DNA of 64,000 bases, taken from assembly GCA_905147135.1 (NCBI GenBank), contig LR990068.1, positions 2,500,001-2,564,000 on the forward strand, written 5' to 3'. A program made the translations under genes and the position numbers. Under the pieces are notes generated by a model. It worked only from the letters and a program-made list of their open reading frames with translations. It searched no databases and was not told the DNA's origin. The stretch comes from Blastobasis lacticolella (taxonomy: Eukaryota > Arthropoda > Insecta > Lepidoptera > Blastobasidae). Shown piece after piece: positions 43,543-55,015 of this stretch (the stretch's first letter is position 1; every line of letters begins with the position of its first letter).

Positions 43543-43797
43543 TGGACAAATTCACACAGCGCCATCTAGCCCCAAAGTAAGCAAAGCTTGTGTTATGGGT
43601 GCTAAGTAACTGATAAACTACTTATATACTATTAAATACATACTAATTATACATAGAACACCCAGACCCGTAACAGAAATTAAATTCATCATTTCAATTT
43701 CTGCCCGGCCGGGAATCGAACCCGGGACCTCTTGCGTGGCATACCGCCCGTTGCGTGGCCGCGAGATGTTGACCACTGAACCACTCAGGTCGTCGTT
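43543..43797 (-). mobile_element. SINE-C, most complete copy
   Basis: The reverse strand reads the whole element: GACGACCTGAGTGGTTCAGT (A-box area), CCCGGGTTCGATTCCCGG (B box in a perfect arm), GGGTCTGGGTGTTCTATG, ACTTTGGGGCTAGATGGCGC and GTGTGAATTTGTCCACG. Use as the reference copy. Confidence 0.93.
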
Positions 43798-43821
43798 TGT
43801 ATAATAAACTTAATTGTATAA

Positions 43822-43985
43822 TAACTAGAGACTCGCCCCTTCGCACGGGTAGTAACCTTAACAAATTATACACATAAACCTTCCTCATGAATCACTCTGT
43901 CTATTAGTAAAAACCGCATGAAAATCCGTTTTATCGCAAACAGACAGATGCGGCGTGGGACTTTGTTTTATAATATGTAGTGAAG
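43822..43985 (-). mobile_element. Helitron-like repeat
   Basis: ACTAGAGACTCGCCCCTTCG left edge and ATGCGGCGTGGGACTTTGTT right part. Confidence 0.55.
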
Positions 43986-44174
43986 AAGAAAACTAAACTG
44001 AAATATGACTAGACTAAAGGCAAATCCAAGCGATGTCTTAGTATCAACAAGTAAGCACTAACCTAGGTCTCTCCGTTAGGAGTCCTATATTCCTGTTAAG
44101 GGCTTAGTATACAGGATGCGCTAGGTCTAATACGACTAGCACTAAGTAATATTAAACAAGTACTAGATAGGTAT
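43986..44174. other. Unique spacer
   Basis: Nothing recognised. Confidence 0.35.
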
Positions 44175-44628
44175 GGTACCAATGACTCTTTTCTGAGTTA
44201 TGTATGTACATTAGTTGAATGCTTACCGATGCTCTTACGGTGAGGGAAAACATCGTGATGAAACCTGCACATTCAGGTAAATGTATAACCATGATCCAAT
44301 CTGAGGGCCTATCGGCTATCTCAGTGGACAACTGATTGTGACGTAAAAAAATCTGACACTACTTCAATTTGGTAGGCGCTATTGCCAGTTTTCAACGTAG
44401 ATGACGTGGTGTAGAATTATCTAGTGTCAAATACAGTTGTCAACTGAGTTAGCCAATAGCCCCGCTGGTCAGCTTCCCCTGGTAGCAAGGTCATGGAGGT
44501 CAGATGGCAAACGCTCCACTGTAATTACTTGATCTGCCAAATCCTGGATCATGGCCAAGGCGGACTCAGGGCCCTCGTGCGGGAGGGGAAAACCGGGACA
44601 TTAACGCCAAGATGATGATTATTATTGC
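44175..44628 (+). mobile_element. SINE-B interrupted by M3
   Basis: 44175-44303 and 44465-44628 together reconstruct the usual body. M3 lies in CAATCTGGTCAGG. Confidence 0.9.
44304..44464. mobile_element. MITE M3, copy 2 (161 bp)
   Basis: TIRs of about 30 bp (GGCCTATCGGCTATCTCAGT against GGGCTATTGGCTAACTCAGT). Perfect CTG duplication at 44301-44303 and 44465-44467, present once in empty SINE-B copies. PIF/Harbinger-like by TSD. Confidence 0.9.
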
Positions 44629-44904
44629 TAGATAGGTTAACTTGTAAACAAGTGCTTTTCTAAAATACATAAAGTTTTCTATAATTAAGTCATTTATCTT
44701 CCTCACCTACCTAATCAGTTTCTGCATGGTCCACTGCTCGACTGGAATATAAAGCCTTAATGGCTTTAAGTCTGCCATATCTTCTTTGGAATAAAGCTTT
44801 ATAAATAAATATAACAACATACAGGTATCCTAAATTCCTAATCCAAAAATCTATAAATTTCTGCAATTTCGGGATCCAATAGTATTTAATTTATTTAAAT
44901 TTCG

Positions 44905-45033
44905 AGCAAGCTCATTGCGACACAGAAGTTCGAACCTCAAAATTCGAAACGGTCACCCATCCAGTTCCCGGTCTCTGTGTGTTGCTTAACTTTGGTTATC
45001 GGTCTCACAAGCGTGTTTTCACCAGACCAGAAC
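44905..45033 (-). mobile_element. 5S-rRNA-derived element
   Basis: The reverse strand reads GTGAAAACACGCTTGTGAGA, AAAGTTAAGCAACACACAGA and GGAACTGGATGGGTGACCG. These are the A-box, intermediate and C-box regions of eukaryotic 5S rRNA in the right order. The 3' portion departs from 5S (AATTTTGAGGTTCGAAC). A 5S pseudogene or 5S-headed SINE (SINE3-like). Confidence 0.7.
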
Positions 45034-45394
45034 CGCTCTTTAACCTATAATTACAGGCAACCCATTACTAATTTGTTCAACCTTTACCGTGTGTCAAACA
45101 ACGGAAAACCATAAGTTTACACTAATTAACACAGTCATAATAATGATTTTCGAGATGACGAAATTAATTATAAATAATTGGCCATTACATAACTTTGACT
45201 AAACCCGTTTTGATAAAATCTATCATCCGCCTCTCGTTATTTTTGTTTTTTTATGATAAGCGCATTCTTAGTCTGTTTTCTTTCTTTTATCATTTCCAAT
45301 GGTATTTATAAACCTGCTGTGCTAGTTTTGACTATATTCATGCTTCTCCTAATAATATAATAATGTTAAAGTTTGAACAGTATCCCTACTGATT
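45034..45394. other. Unique AT-rich stretch
   Basis: Nothing recognised. Confidence 0.35.
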
Positions 45395-45575
45395 CCTACT
45401 AATATTATAAATACATTTGTAAGGATGTCTACATGTTTGTCACCTCTTCACGCAAAAAATACTAAATGGATATTGATGAAATTTAGCAGCAATATAGCTT
45501 ACAGCCTTACACCTAGTCTAGCTTACAGCTTAGCAGCATAATTTATCCCATAATTAAATCTGGATCATATTATTT
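45395..45575 (+). mobile_element. Helitron-like repeat
   Basis: CCTACTAATATTATAAATAC, TCACCTCTTCACGCAAAAAA and ATATTGATGAAATTTAGCAG. Confidence 0.6.
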
Positions 45576-45589
45576 ACACGCCTTTATTC

Positions 45590-45765
45590 AGGCGATTGAA
45601 TGTGTAACCATGATCCAATCTGGTCAGGTTCCCCTGGTAGCAGGGTCAGATGGCAGTCGCTCCACTGTAATTACCTGACCTGCCAAATAATGAATCATGG
45701 TCAAGGCGGACCCCGGGACCTCGTACGCGAGAGCACAACCGGGATATTAAGGCCAAGATGATTAT
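45590..45765 (+). mobile_element. SINE-B 3' half
   Basis: From AGGCGATTGAATGTGTAACC to TTAAGGCCAAGATGATTA, with a small deletion at GGGTCAGATGG. Confidence 0.87.
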
Positions 45766-45851
45766 TTTTTATTCTAAAGATGATTAAGTATACAAGCATA
45801 GATTTAAAGTGATCTAATTTATTGCCCACCCTACATCATGATATATTATAT

Positions 45852-46232
45852 ATGTCGCAGCCAAATGGTTAAATTAGCCGTTTAATTAAACGGCTAGCTT
45901 TTTAAGCAATTATTTAATTGAAAATTGGCCAAATTCATGAACTTTTAAAGTAAAGTCGATGAACGATATTGCCTCGAGTTTACGGAGCTCTTCCATTCAT
46001 TGTCATAATGCTAACCAAAACTAACTGAATAGAAACCTAATGCAAACTATTATTGTACTTTGAAGTTATTGTGGGTAGGTTAGCATTGGAACAATGTGTG
46101 GAAGAGCTGCGTAAACTCGAGGATATATTGTTCTTTCAACATCTTATAAAACTGACAAATTTTCAACTAAATAATTGCTCCAAAAGCCAGCTGTTTAGTT
46201 AACTGGCTAATTTAACCATCCGGCTGCGACAT
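45852..46232. mobile_element. Fold-back element M6, 381 bp
   Basis: Arms 45852-46016 and 46078-46232 are imperfect inverted copies along about 155-165 bp (start ATGTCGCAGCC; inner ends at GCTAACC/GGTTAGC), with a 61-bp loop. No coding capacity. TSD ambiguous because the flanks are AT-rich. Confidence 0.88.
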
Positions 46233-46744
46233 ATCATAATATCCTCGAATTACGCTTTTCAAACTCACGTAATACATTCTTGGACTCAGAAACAGATTTG
46301 TGACGCCAATGCCTAGGCTCTGACTCACGGGTGAAGAAGCCAGACAACTTTCAGGTCTCGCAATGCAATATAACAATCAAAATGTTGTAACCAAACGATT
46401 TGCAATCGCTTATCAAAATATCTAGGGATTATTGTGTGGGAAGTTGCACAAGTTTGTGTCAGCTATGGTTTACAAAGCCACTGGAATTTTATCAAAAATT
46501 TTGTAGCTTTAAATTGCGCAACAGGCAGTAGGTATACTTGAATTTTTTAATTAAATGTTTTGTTAAGATATATTTAGTTTATATTAAGGATTTTTTCGGA
46601 AAATATGACAAAAATCATCATCTTAATCGTCATTCGACGTAGGGATATATATCATCCACACCGTCTGGATGACTGGCATCCAACTTACATAAGGGCATTG
46701 CCGACCTTTTTACCGCAAGATGTGGAAGTTCCGAAGTTTTTCCT
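46233..46744. other. Unique sequence
   Basis: Nothing recognised. Confidence 0.35.
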
Positions 46745-47110
46745 TTGTACTTTAACATAAGGTTCCTCAAACAAAAGGTCTGCCAAATCCATCCTGGATC
46801 AGGACCAAGGCGGACCCCGGGCCCTCGCGTTGCAAAACTGGGCCATTAACGCCAAGATGTTTTTTTTTATTTTAGACAAGAACATCCGACTTAAGTTATG
46901 ATGTCATATGCTATGCCATCCGTACTGTAACATAAGGTTCCTCAAAAGGCATGTCTTCAGGTATGCTCTCCTTAGGTCTGCCAAATCCATCCTGGATCAG
47001 GATCAAGGCGGACCCCGGGCCCTCGCGTTGCAAAACTGGGCCATTAACGCCAAGATGTTTTTTTTTTATTTTAGACAAGAACATCCGACTTAAGTTATGC
47101 CATCCGTATG
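46745..47110 (+). repeat. Tandem duplication, ~198-bp offset, carrying a SINE-B end
   Basis: AACATAAGGTTCCTCAAA, AAATCCATCCTGGATCAGGA, TTGCAAAACTGGGCCATTAA and GACAAGAACATCCGACTTAA each occur twice in the same order. Copies differ by short indels, including a longer spacer in copy 2. Confidence 0.9.
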
Positions 47111-47699
47111 ATTTAGTAAAGATAGAGAAGAAATATAAATTTGCTACTCAGAGAATCGGAACCTGGACCCTCTAACAAACCGGCCGACCGCGCCACTCAA
47201 CCAGCCATTGTAACTCATTCACAAACAGTAAATTCCCAAGTGACCTCAACGTTTCAAATTCGTCTTTTTACAGAACCACCCGAGCGAAACATGTTATAGG
47301 GCAGTCGAAAAAAATCTCCATACAAAAATGGTATTCCATTAGAGCCTTCTTTTGTATAGAGGTCTCTCGTGACAGTGTGATTTCATAGTTCGGTAAAGAA
47401 TCACGAACTTTGACTCGGCAGTGACCATTCCGAACCAAGCTTTGGTGGCTGTTCCATTGTCTCTTTTTTTCATTTTGAAATAAGATCTCTTCAACTCTCA
47501 CGTTCTGGCTGAATGAGTTGAATCGATGCCGAGATATTACTGTATTTTGGTCGACGATAAATTCGGTTTTTGAACCTTTAAGTACTTACTTAGTTATTTC
47601 ATAGCTTATTGTAAACAATAATGGCAATGGATACCAAGCAAATGGATATATGACACAAAACTTACTTATACTTACTTACATCTAGACTTACTTATAGAT
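47111..47699. other. Unique sequence
   Basis: A minus-strand frame (47501-47268) lacks any known domain. Nothing else recognised. Confidence 0.35.
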
Positions 47700-48175
47700 A
47701 ATTAGTGAACCCGGCGTGACGTCTTTAGTATGGCGATCTACCCCTACCTAGGTGTAGTGTAGGCCCTACACCAACCATCCTACCCTCCATCCACCCTATC
47801 CGCACACCAGCTATCCGCACGAGCCGCTTTGGCTCGACTTTTATAATGCGTACGGCTAAGGAATGGAACGCGTTGCCTGCGAGTGTGTTCCCTGATCAAT
47901 ATAATCTGGATGCCTTCAAGGCTAGAGTAAATAGGCTGTTCCTTGACTGGCATGCTCCATCATCAGCCGCATCGTCACTTACCACCAGGTGAGGTGACGA
48001 TCAAATGACTTTCTAGTACATAAAAAATCAATATAAAAAAAACCTCCACCAACCCAATACTTACCCTACCCCTACCCCTACCCCTACCCTTACCCTATAT
48101 CTACCCTACACCTTCTTTACCCCTATCTATTCCTTTTTTCTTGTTTATAAACCCATATATTCTTGAAAACCAGAA
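47700..48175 (-). mobile_element. Helitron-like repeat interrupted by LINE epsilon
   Basis: Left edge GTGAACCCGGCGTGACGTCT, CCTACCC-type minisatellite on both sides of the LINE insert, and TTTCTTGTTTATAAACCCAT at the right. Confidence 0.6.
47830..48030 (+). pseudogene. CR1-like LINE epsilon RT C-terminus and 3' UTR
   Basis: [20 protein letters not shown] then [27 protein letters not shown]-stop, then the short UTR and an A-rich end at about 48010-48037. 5'-truncated copy. Confidence 0.83.
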
Positions 48176-48702
48176 GTACACTGCGTTGATGATGATGACG
48201 AATTAGAAATTCTATTTACTACAAGTCATTGTCTTAAGAATACCCAACAAAATTGATTTAAACAACCAAATAATAAAGAGCTTATAATTTATCGCTATTT
48301 TATGCAACAAATGTAGTATCTAATCCTATTTTTACTGCAATATATCAACCTGTCTCGCAAGGTTGTAAATCAGTCATTTATACACAATTTATGTACAAAA
48401 AATACGCACACATAATATAGTATTTAATGTTTCATGGTCGTAAAACTACTAGACCGGTTTTGATACGGCTTTTGGCATACTTAGCGTGGCGAAATGGCTA
48501 ATAAATAAGCTTAGGGTGGCCTGCAAATGTCTTAGAAAGTGGATGTATAGGTATCTACTCCGAAAATTGTGTATAATTCATTATGTAATTCTGTTTAGGA
48601 TTCAAATGTATGCTAAGTTGATTATTTGATGTGTGAAGCTTAGTTTTATTGATAGTTTACTTACGATAACAAAGTGCTTCTGCTAAGCAATAATGTTTGC
48701 AT

Positions 48703-48782
48703 TGTCGTGTTCCGGTTTGAAGGATAAGGTAGCCAGCGCAATTACAGGCATGAGGCATTTCATCTCAGTTCTCACAGATACA
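48703..48782 (+). repeat. Dispersed repeat H, copy 2
   Basis: Matches 34480-34560 over about 80 bp. Confidence 0.75.
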
Positions 48783-49485
48783 AGGCTGCGGTTCTGAATA
48801 TTTATGAGACTTAATTGGATGAATTTTTCCATATTTCTTTCTTTCCAGCTTTTGTAAAACTAAAGTTATTATTGTTCATATTATTATTGCAATACAGTAT
48901 TACTCTATGACGGATCACTTACATGATATAATCTCTATGATATATCACTTACAGCTAAGGTTGGTGGGAAAATAGCATATATTGTATGTAGATTTTATTG
49001 TGACACATGTCTTTATAAAATGGTTATTTGGTGTAGATGTTGACAAAAAATTAGTTTATATGTGCTACAACGGAGTAAAGAATCATACAATGAACCCCTC
49101 TGTCTAAAGGCTACCAGCATTCAACATCAAATTCCTACTTATAGAACCCTTGTTTTACAATTCGTGTCAACAAAATAACATAATAACAATGATAACAAAA
49201 TACCCCTTTAGAAAAGCAATTAGCAAAGAAAACCCTCAAATAAATCAATTAATAAAAACAATTTGCCAGCAACGCATTGGAGTTGGCTAAAACAAACTAC
49301 AATTCAATTAATTATGCCCAGATTTATAGATCGAGTAATTTGACAAGATTCAGACTGGATAGACCGGTATTGACATAGCTTTATAATAAGTAGGATGTGT
49401 TAAACTATGTTATATCAATGTGTGTAGTTTCACACAAAGATCGCGTCTGTAACGACCACTGTAGCCTATGTTTCCAGTTCAAGCG
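48783..49485. other. AT-rich unique stretch
   Basis: Nothing recognised. Confidence 0.4.
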
Positions 49486-49487
49486 AT

Positions 49488-49753
49488 CATCATCATCATC
49501 ATCACAGCCCATAACAGTCCACTTCAGGACTTAGGGCCTCTCCCATGAGAGGGGAGGTTATAGCCATAATCTCCACGCTTGGCAGGCGGGTTGGAGATCG
49601 CAGTGTCGTAAATATAACAATGGAAAACGCTGCTGCCCATTTTCCAGCCTACGGAGACTCCGAACTTTTGCCTGGATAACATAAGTCGCCTTGTACGACA
49701 CCTACGAGTGTATGAGGTTGTGCTATTCTACTCTGCCGGACGACACACGGCTA
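49488..49753 (-). mobile_element. SINE-A copy 13
   Basis: Full length, (ATC)n tail at the left. No clear TSD. Confidence 0.92.
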
Positions 49754-49870
49754 ATATCCTTTGCTAATATGGCTCAATCTTTCTAGGCTAATTCTATGGT
49801 CTTCCGCTGGGGACCTGGAGACTGATTGAACAGTTCAGGCGGGGGCGGGATTGTGGGGATTTACCTCTAG

Positions 49871-49965
49871 TTACTTACTTCGCTGGCTCAACGATCCGAA
49901 GTGGATCTTGGCCTCCGACACAAGAATTCTCCATATGTCCCTATCCTGCCCGATTTGTACCCAGT
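49871..49965 (-). pseudogene. LINE gamma RT C-terminus
   Basis: WVQIGQDRDIWRILVSEAKI then HFGSLSQRSK-stop, as at 8874. Confidence 0.75.
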
Positions 49966-50267
49966 TCGTAGTAAAAAATATAATAATAACATAATGTAAT
50001 TTTAATATAAAATAAATTTTAGACCTATTATAAGACAGTAATCGCCTATTCACGTCTCTACGAAGGTTCTAGACAATCTGCCTCTGACATTAATGGCTTT
50101 GTCCGATGTCATGCAACTATGGTCAGGCGGGTTCTGCAGTTTACTGGTCTAGAGGAATTTCATGGCACACACACGTTATGGACGTTACTTCACGCAGCTG
50201 TTGCGTCCTTTGATTAAAAGGAAGAAATAAGAAAACCTGACCGTCAGAAAAAGACGTATAACCTCCG

Positions 50268-50362
50268 ACTAATTTCACATATACTCAAATATCTTCGAAA
50301 CTACTGAAGCGATTTTAATGAAACAAAGCTTAAAACCATCGCGATTAAATTGGCTTTTAGGT
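50268..50362 (-). repeat. Dispersed repeat I, partial
   Basis: ACATATACTCAAATATCTTC and CGCGATTAAATTGGCTTTTA. Confidence 0.75.
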
Positions 50363-50997
50363 TATTGCCTGTTGCACAACAGAACCAGCGTAAAAAATGG
50401 CCAATTTCATCAATGAAAATAAAATTATTAAAGTGAGCGCGTTGATGTCTTTTCTACGGAGCATTTGAAAATAAAATTGAAGGGTCGGTAGCACGTGAGA
50501 GATACTACTTATAAATGAGTGATAATAATTATAAAAAGACAGTCACTTAGACCCTCAACCAAAATGGAAAACAAAACCGACTAGAATATTCCATATTCGT
50601 CAAGACCGCGAAGCTTCCGACCTGAAATGCCGATCTTTCCCGAGGATTCCCGAGTGCAGACCTCGTGCAAAAACAAATTCGCTTGTCTAACGCACGACAA
50701 AAGGATTCTTCTGGCGGTCCCCCATTCCTACAATGCTACAAATTTAACTGTTCAGTTTATGGCGTCGCTAGTGGTCAAAAAGATGTCGTTTGAAATTGTC
50801 TGTTTAGTACAATAATGCATTAGTACAAATTTTGTCCGCTGAAGAGGTAAGTTGGCGATGTGAACTGTTCGGAGAATTACAATTATACCATTCTGTAGTT
50901 ATTTTACATTGTAGTTTGTTTAATTGATGTTTTTTATTTATTTCTTCATTAAAACTTGATTGGGGATTGAGAGGCGGTCTTCTAGAAGTCGGAGTTA
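50363..50997. other. Unique sequence
   Basis: A 62-codon plus frame (50627-50815) has no known domain. Nothing else recognised. Confidence 0.35.
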
Positions 50998-51505
50998 GGT
51001 GCGTCGGTGGGCTAAAGGTTAAGAAAAACGACTCGTGTCCCCGGATCCGGGTTCGAATCCCTACGCCATGTATAATGGAAACCTATGCGTTCGCACTGTA
51101 TAAGTAAAGTTATTGGTTCGAGCGCACTGTGAAACCTCATAGTAGGTAACGTTTCTCATTAAGGGTAGAATGAAAACCAATAGATAACTTCTTGAGAGTG
51201 TCTAGTAGAGTAGCTGACATCAAAAGATTTGGCGAGGTAATTGCCTACAATAAGACATAAAAATATAAGAAAAATACAGTGGAGCGACTGCCATCTGACC
51301 TCCGTACCAGGGGAACCAGACCAGATTGGATCATGGTTACACATTCAGTCGCCTGAATGTGCAGGTTTCATCACGATATTTTCCCTCACCGTAAGAGTAT
51401 TCAAATGTTAATGTACATAACTCAGAAAAGAGTAATTGATACAAGGCAGCAGCGGGATTCGAACTCAGAGTCAGATACCCTAACCGCTCAGCCACCGACG
51501 CTCCA
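50998..51505. mobile_element. SINE-B head (+) and SINE-B copy (-)
   Basis: Head at 50998-51070 on plus (GGGTTCGAATCCC). A separate minus copy with head at 51270-51505 (GATTCGAACTC, then GCTCAGCCACCGACGCTC). Confidence 0.85.
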
Positions 51506-52097
51506 TGACACGATATAATAACGTACCTATTAAACTCCCACACATGACAATCCAGTATCAAGTACGTAGGTACAGAAGTCAGAATCTCGACCTACAAAAC
51601 AAGTATAAACAGAGCTATTGTTTCTATGAGCGTCTACAGAGACGCTAGCTCATCTTATATTGGTCCTTTGTAGGTTGTTATGCAGTAGACTGTACAAACC
51701 GTACATCTCAATAAAAAGAGGCAAAAGTGAATTTCTGGGGCGAAATATCAATGTTCCAACTAAAAAACGAGACGGAAATAAAAAAAAATTGTGTCATCTT
51801 AACATATTTATCCAATAAATATATGTTTTTGAATCGTAAAGTGTACGGAACCTGATATCTGGTGGTTATTAATGTCTCTCGGTTTGGGATCCGTGGTTGA
51901 GTACTTTGTTACTGTGGTTCTATACATCTTTTTTTTATACTAAACAGTGGCAAACGAGCAGTCAGCCTACCTGACGATAAGTGGTAACTGCATCCCATCA
52001 CGTTGGATTTCTGCACGATTTGTAGCAAATGTGTATGCAATTTTGTTTTCTATGGTGGCAGAAATCTTACTTTACTTTTAAATATATAAATAGGCTT
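51506..52097. other. Unique sequence
   Basis: Nothing recognised. Confidence 0.35.
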
Positions 52098-52525
52098 GGA
52101 CAATTACACACAGCGCCAGCCCCGAAGTAAGCAAAGCTTGTGTTATGGGTGCTAGAAAACTGATTCACTATTTACATACTTTTTAAAATTGTCATTTTGA
52201 CGACCTGAGTGGTTCAGTGGTCAACATCCAAGTCTAAGTTATGGGTCTGGGTGTTCTATGTATAATAATTATGTATTTAAAAGTATATAAGTAGTTTATC
52301 AGTTATCTAGCACCCAGAACACAAGCTATGCTTACTTCGGGGCTAGATGGCGCTGTGTGAATTTGTCCACGATTATTTATTTTTATTTTATTATACATAC
52401 TTTTACATATGAAAAAAAATCCAGTAACAGAAAATAAAATTCATCATTTTAATTTCTGACGGCCGAGAATCGTACTAGGGACCTCTGCGTGCATGTTAAC
52501 CAATTGAACCACTCAGATCGTCATA
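52098..52525 (-). mobile_element. SINE-C interrupted by an inverted SINE-C
   Basis: 52098-52190 is the 3' part and 52385-52525 the 5' part (head complement AACCACTCAGATCGTCATA) of one reverse copy. The plus copy at 52199-52380 separates them. Confidence 0.85.
52199..52380 (+). mobile_element. SINE-C nested in SINE-C
   Basis: GACGACCTGAGTGGTTCAGT to GTGTGAATTTGTCCACGATT. It lacks the B box segment (deletion after GTGGTCAACATC). Confidence 0.87.
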
Positions 52526-52594
52526 ATTGGCAACTCTCTAAAACTTTAATTCGTCAACAGATCCATTCCTAACTATCTAAAAGTGAGAATTGTT

Positions 52595-52842
52595 GGCCGT
52601 ATGGTGTCCGGCAGATTAGAATAGCACCAACCCCTTACACTCGTGACTAATGTTTTCGAGACAAAAGATCTAGTCTCCGTAGACTGGAAAATGGGCAGCA
52701 GCGTTTTCCATTGTTATATTTAAACACTGTGATCTCCAACCAGCCTGCCAAGCGTGGAGATTATGGCAATAACCTCCCCTTTCGTGGGAGAGGCCCTAAG
52801 TCCTGCAGTGGACTGTTACGGGCTGTGATGATGATGATGATA
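52595..52842 (+). mobile_element. SINE-A copy 14
   Basis: Full length with a 13-bp deletion at the GTGTCGTACAAGG site. Ends (GAT)n. Confidence 0.92.
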
Positions 52843-53064
52843 ATTATCAATTAACTATAATGAAGTGAGACTTACACCCGTACATACGAATCGCTTTATT
52901 CATAAAGCCCTGAACAAAACAAATTTATAGGACAATAAAATTATAATATTCCCAGTCGCATTATTTCCTGGATATGATATAATAACGTAGGATACTTTAT
53001 TAAGCTGTTAAAAGGTCCATGGAGGATGAAATAGGCGCGCTACGCCCCTGGCTGTAATAATTAT

Positions 53065-53375
53065 CTTACCAGGAATATCTCGGTTGTGCTCTCGAGGGCC
53101 CGGGGTCCAGGATTTGGCAGATCAGGTGCAGTTGCCATGTGACCTCTGTGACCTTGTTACGAGGGGAACCTGACCGGATTGGATCATAACACATTCGACT
53201 GAACGTGCAGGTGTCATCACGATGTTTTTCCTCGCCGTAGGAGCATCGGTTAGCGTTAAAATAATGTACATAGCTCAGAAAAAGTCAGTGGTTGTTGGCG
53301 GTACTGGGAATCAAAAACGGTACTTCTCGCTAACGAGTTGGACCCTTTAATAATTAGACCACCGATGCTCTTCCA
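53065..53375 (-). mobile_element. SINE-B, near full
   Basis: From ATATCTCGGTTGTGCTCTCG to the head complement TTAGACCACCGATGCTC. The B box is degenerate. Confidence 0.82.
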
Positions 53376-53414
53376 ATGGCAAACAAAACTCAGTTTTAAT
53401 AGTAAATATATAAT

Positions 53415-53640
53415 ATTACCAGCTTTTGCCCGCGACTTTGTGCGCGAAATTCGGTTATATCATCCCAGCCCACAACAGTCAACTGCAGGGCTTAGGAACT
53501 CTCCCACAAGAGGAGAGGTTATTGCCATAATCTCCACGCTTGGCAGGCGGGTTGGAGATCGCAGTGTTATAATTATAACAATGGGAAACGCTGCTACACA
53601 TTTTCCAGCCTACGGAGACTCTAGATCAATTCCAGACTCT
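53415..53640 (-). mobile_element. Helitron-like end joined to truncated SINE-A (copy 15)
   Basis: ACCAGCTTTTGCCCGCGACT at 53418-53455, directly followed by SINE-A (53460-53630), which stops at ACTCTAGATC. Its 5' third is missing. Confidence 0.75.
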
Positions 53641-53672
53641 AGACCGAAGCGCTAGGATGAGGGTGATGATTA

Positions 53673-53780
53673 GAGTGCCACAAACTTATTTGATCCGGTG
53701 GCCTGGAAGTAAGTGACGCCATTTTGAATTGTCACATCAATGTCAACAACAACGACGCTGCAGATAAGTTTGTAACAAAT
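53673..53780. mobile_element. MITE M10 candidate, 108 bp
   Basis: GCCACAAACTTATTTGATCC at the left and GCAGATAAGTTTGTAAC at the right form imperfect TIRs. Related left half at 5181. Confidence 0.5.
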
Positions 53781-54671
53781 TAATATGAAACGCTAATATG
53801 GCCTTTTTAGACACCCAGGCCTTCTTCCTACGATTTTTTAAATATGATTGACAATAGGGCTAAGCAAAGGTAGTCAAAATATACAGCCAAAGTTTGTATA
53901 CAAAAATTTTTACAAAATTGAAAATGAAATTATTACAAGTGGGCTAATGGTATTATTACGAGTCCCACTGCTGGGCGTGGGCCCGATAGAGCCGTCTCCG
54001 TCTAGTCGGGGTTCGAACCCGCGATGCTATCGCGCCCACCGTTTGGTATTCCAAAAATTTTTCGAGTACCAGATAGCGGGGTAGGGACGGCAGAGAAATT
54101 CCGTGTTGTGTAAGAAAATATATTAAAATATAACATAAATATGTATATTTAAAATACCTTTAAATATAAAAGTAGAGTAGAGCATGACAACTATAACGTT
54201 AATCTAAATAAATTGACATAAGATTTGTTACAAAAAATGTTAATTTTTTTTTTGTAATACTTATTCACAAAATAAAAGCTCCAGCTGCAGAATGACTGGA
54301 CCTGCAGCTGACGATACCTATCAGAACAAAAAACCTTACTTTTTGGAACTAGTGCAAACAAAAGTTGCTTGATTTATAAAATGAAATGTTTTTAAAATCA
54401 GATTCAATCGTATTATAAGTACTTTTATATATGTAGTAAACAATATAAAATTACTTAGTATACTTATTACCTAAAGTACTTATTATATTATTTTTTATTA
54501 TCCCTAAAAGGCGTTACTTGCAAAACTGGGTTGCATACTTGGCTAATTACTAAAACGTTTTATTCACTTCCAGAGTTTTATAATTATAATTTAAATAAGT
54601 AATTGTAATTGTTCTTTTAATTAGGTTTATATTAGTCTAATATACCTATCGCACATATTCTGTAAGAGACA
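53781..54671. other. Mostly unique AT-rich stretch
   Basis: At 53960-54050 a block with GTCCCACTGCTGGGCGTGGG and GGGTTCGAACCCGCGATGC resembles a retroposon end and a B box. A small palindrome lies at about 54287-54318. Confidence 0.4.
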
Positions 54672-55015
54672 GATACTTTTTTTTTTATGTCATACGGTAG
54701 GCAAACAGGCAAGCTGGCCACCTGATGGAAAGTTGTCAGCACTGCCTATAGACATTAGCAACACCAATACTTACTGTTGAACGAATGTAAAATACAAATT
54801 TTTCTACCTATGCAACACACAATAAAAACAATAAAAAATTTATGATTATGATTATAATCGGCTTAAATATTCCAGTATTTACGTTATGACCTCCATGGGG
54901 TGTGAAATCGTGTCTTTGGCAGTGGAGGGCCCATTTTCCTAATTGATACAGGTTTTCGAGGTAGGGTAACACCTGATGTTTGTAATATTAATAGTCCGCT
55001 GACCTGTTTGTCAAC
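54672..55015. mobile_element. Two LINE tail-T fragments
   Basis: Minus at 54672-54775 (TATGTCATACGGTAGGCAAA, CAGGCAAGCTGGCCACC). Plus at 54890-55015 (GGGGTGTGAAATCGTGTCTT, TTGTCAACCGACTAACAAA). Confidence 0.65.
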
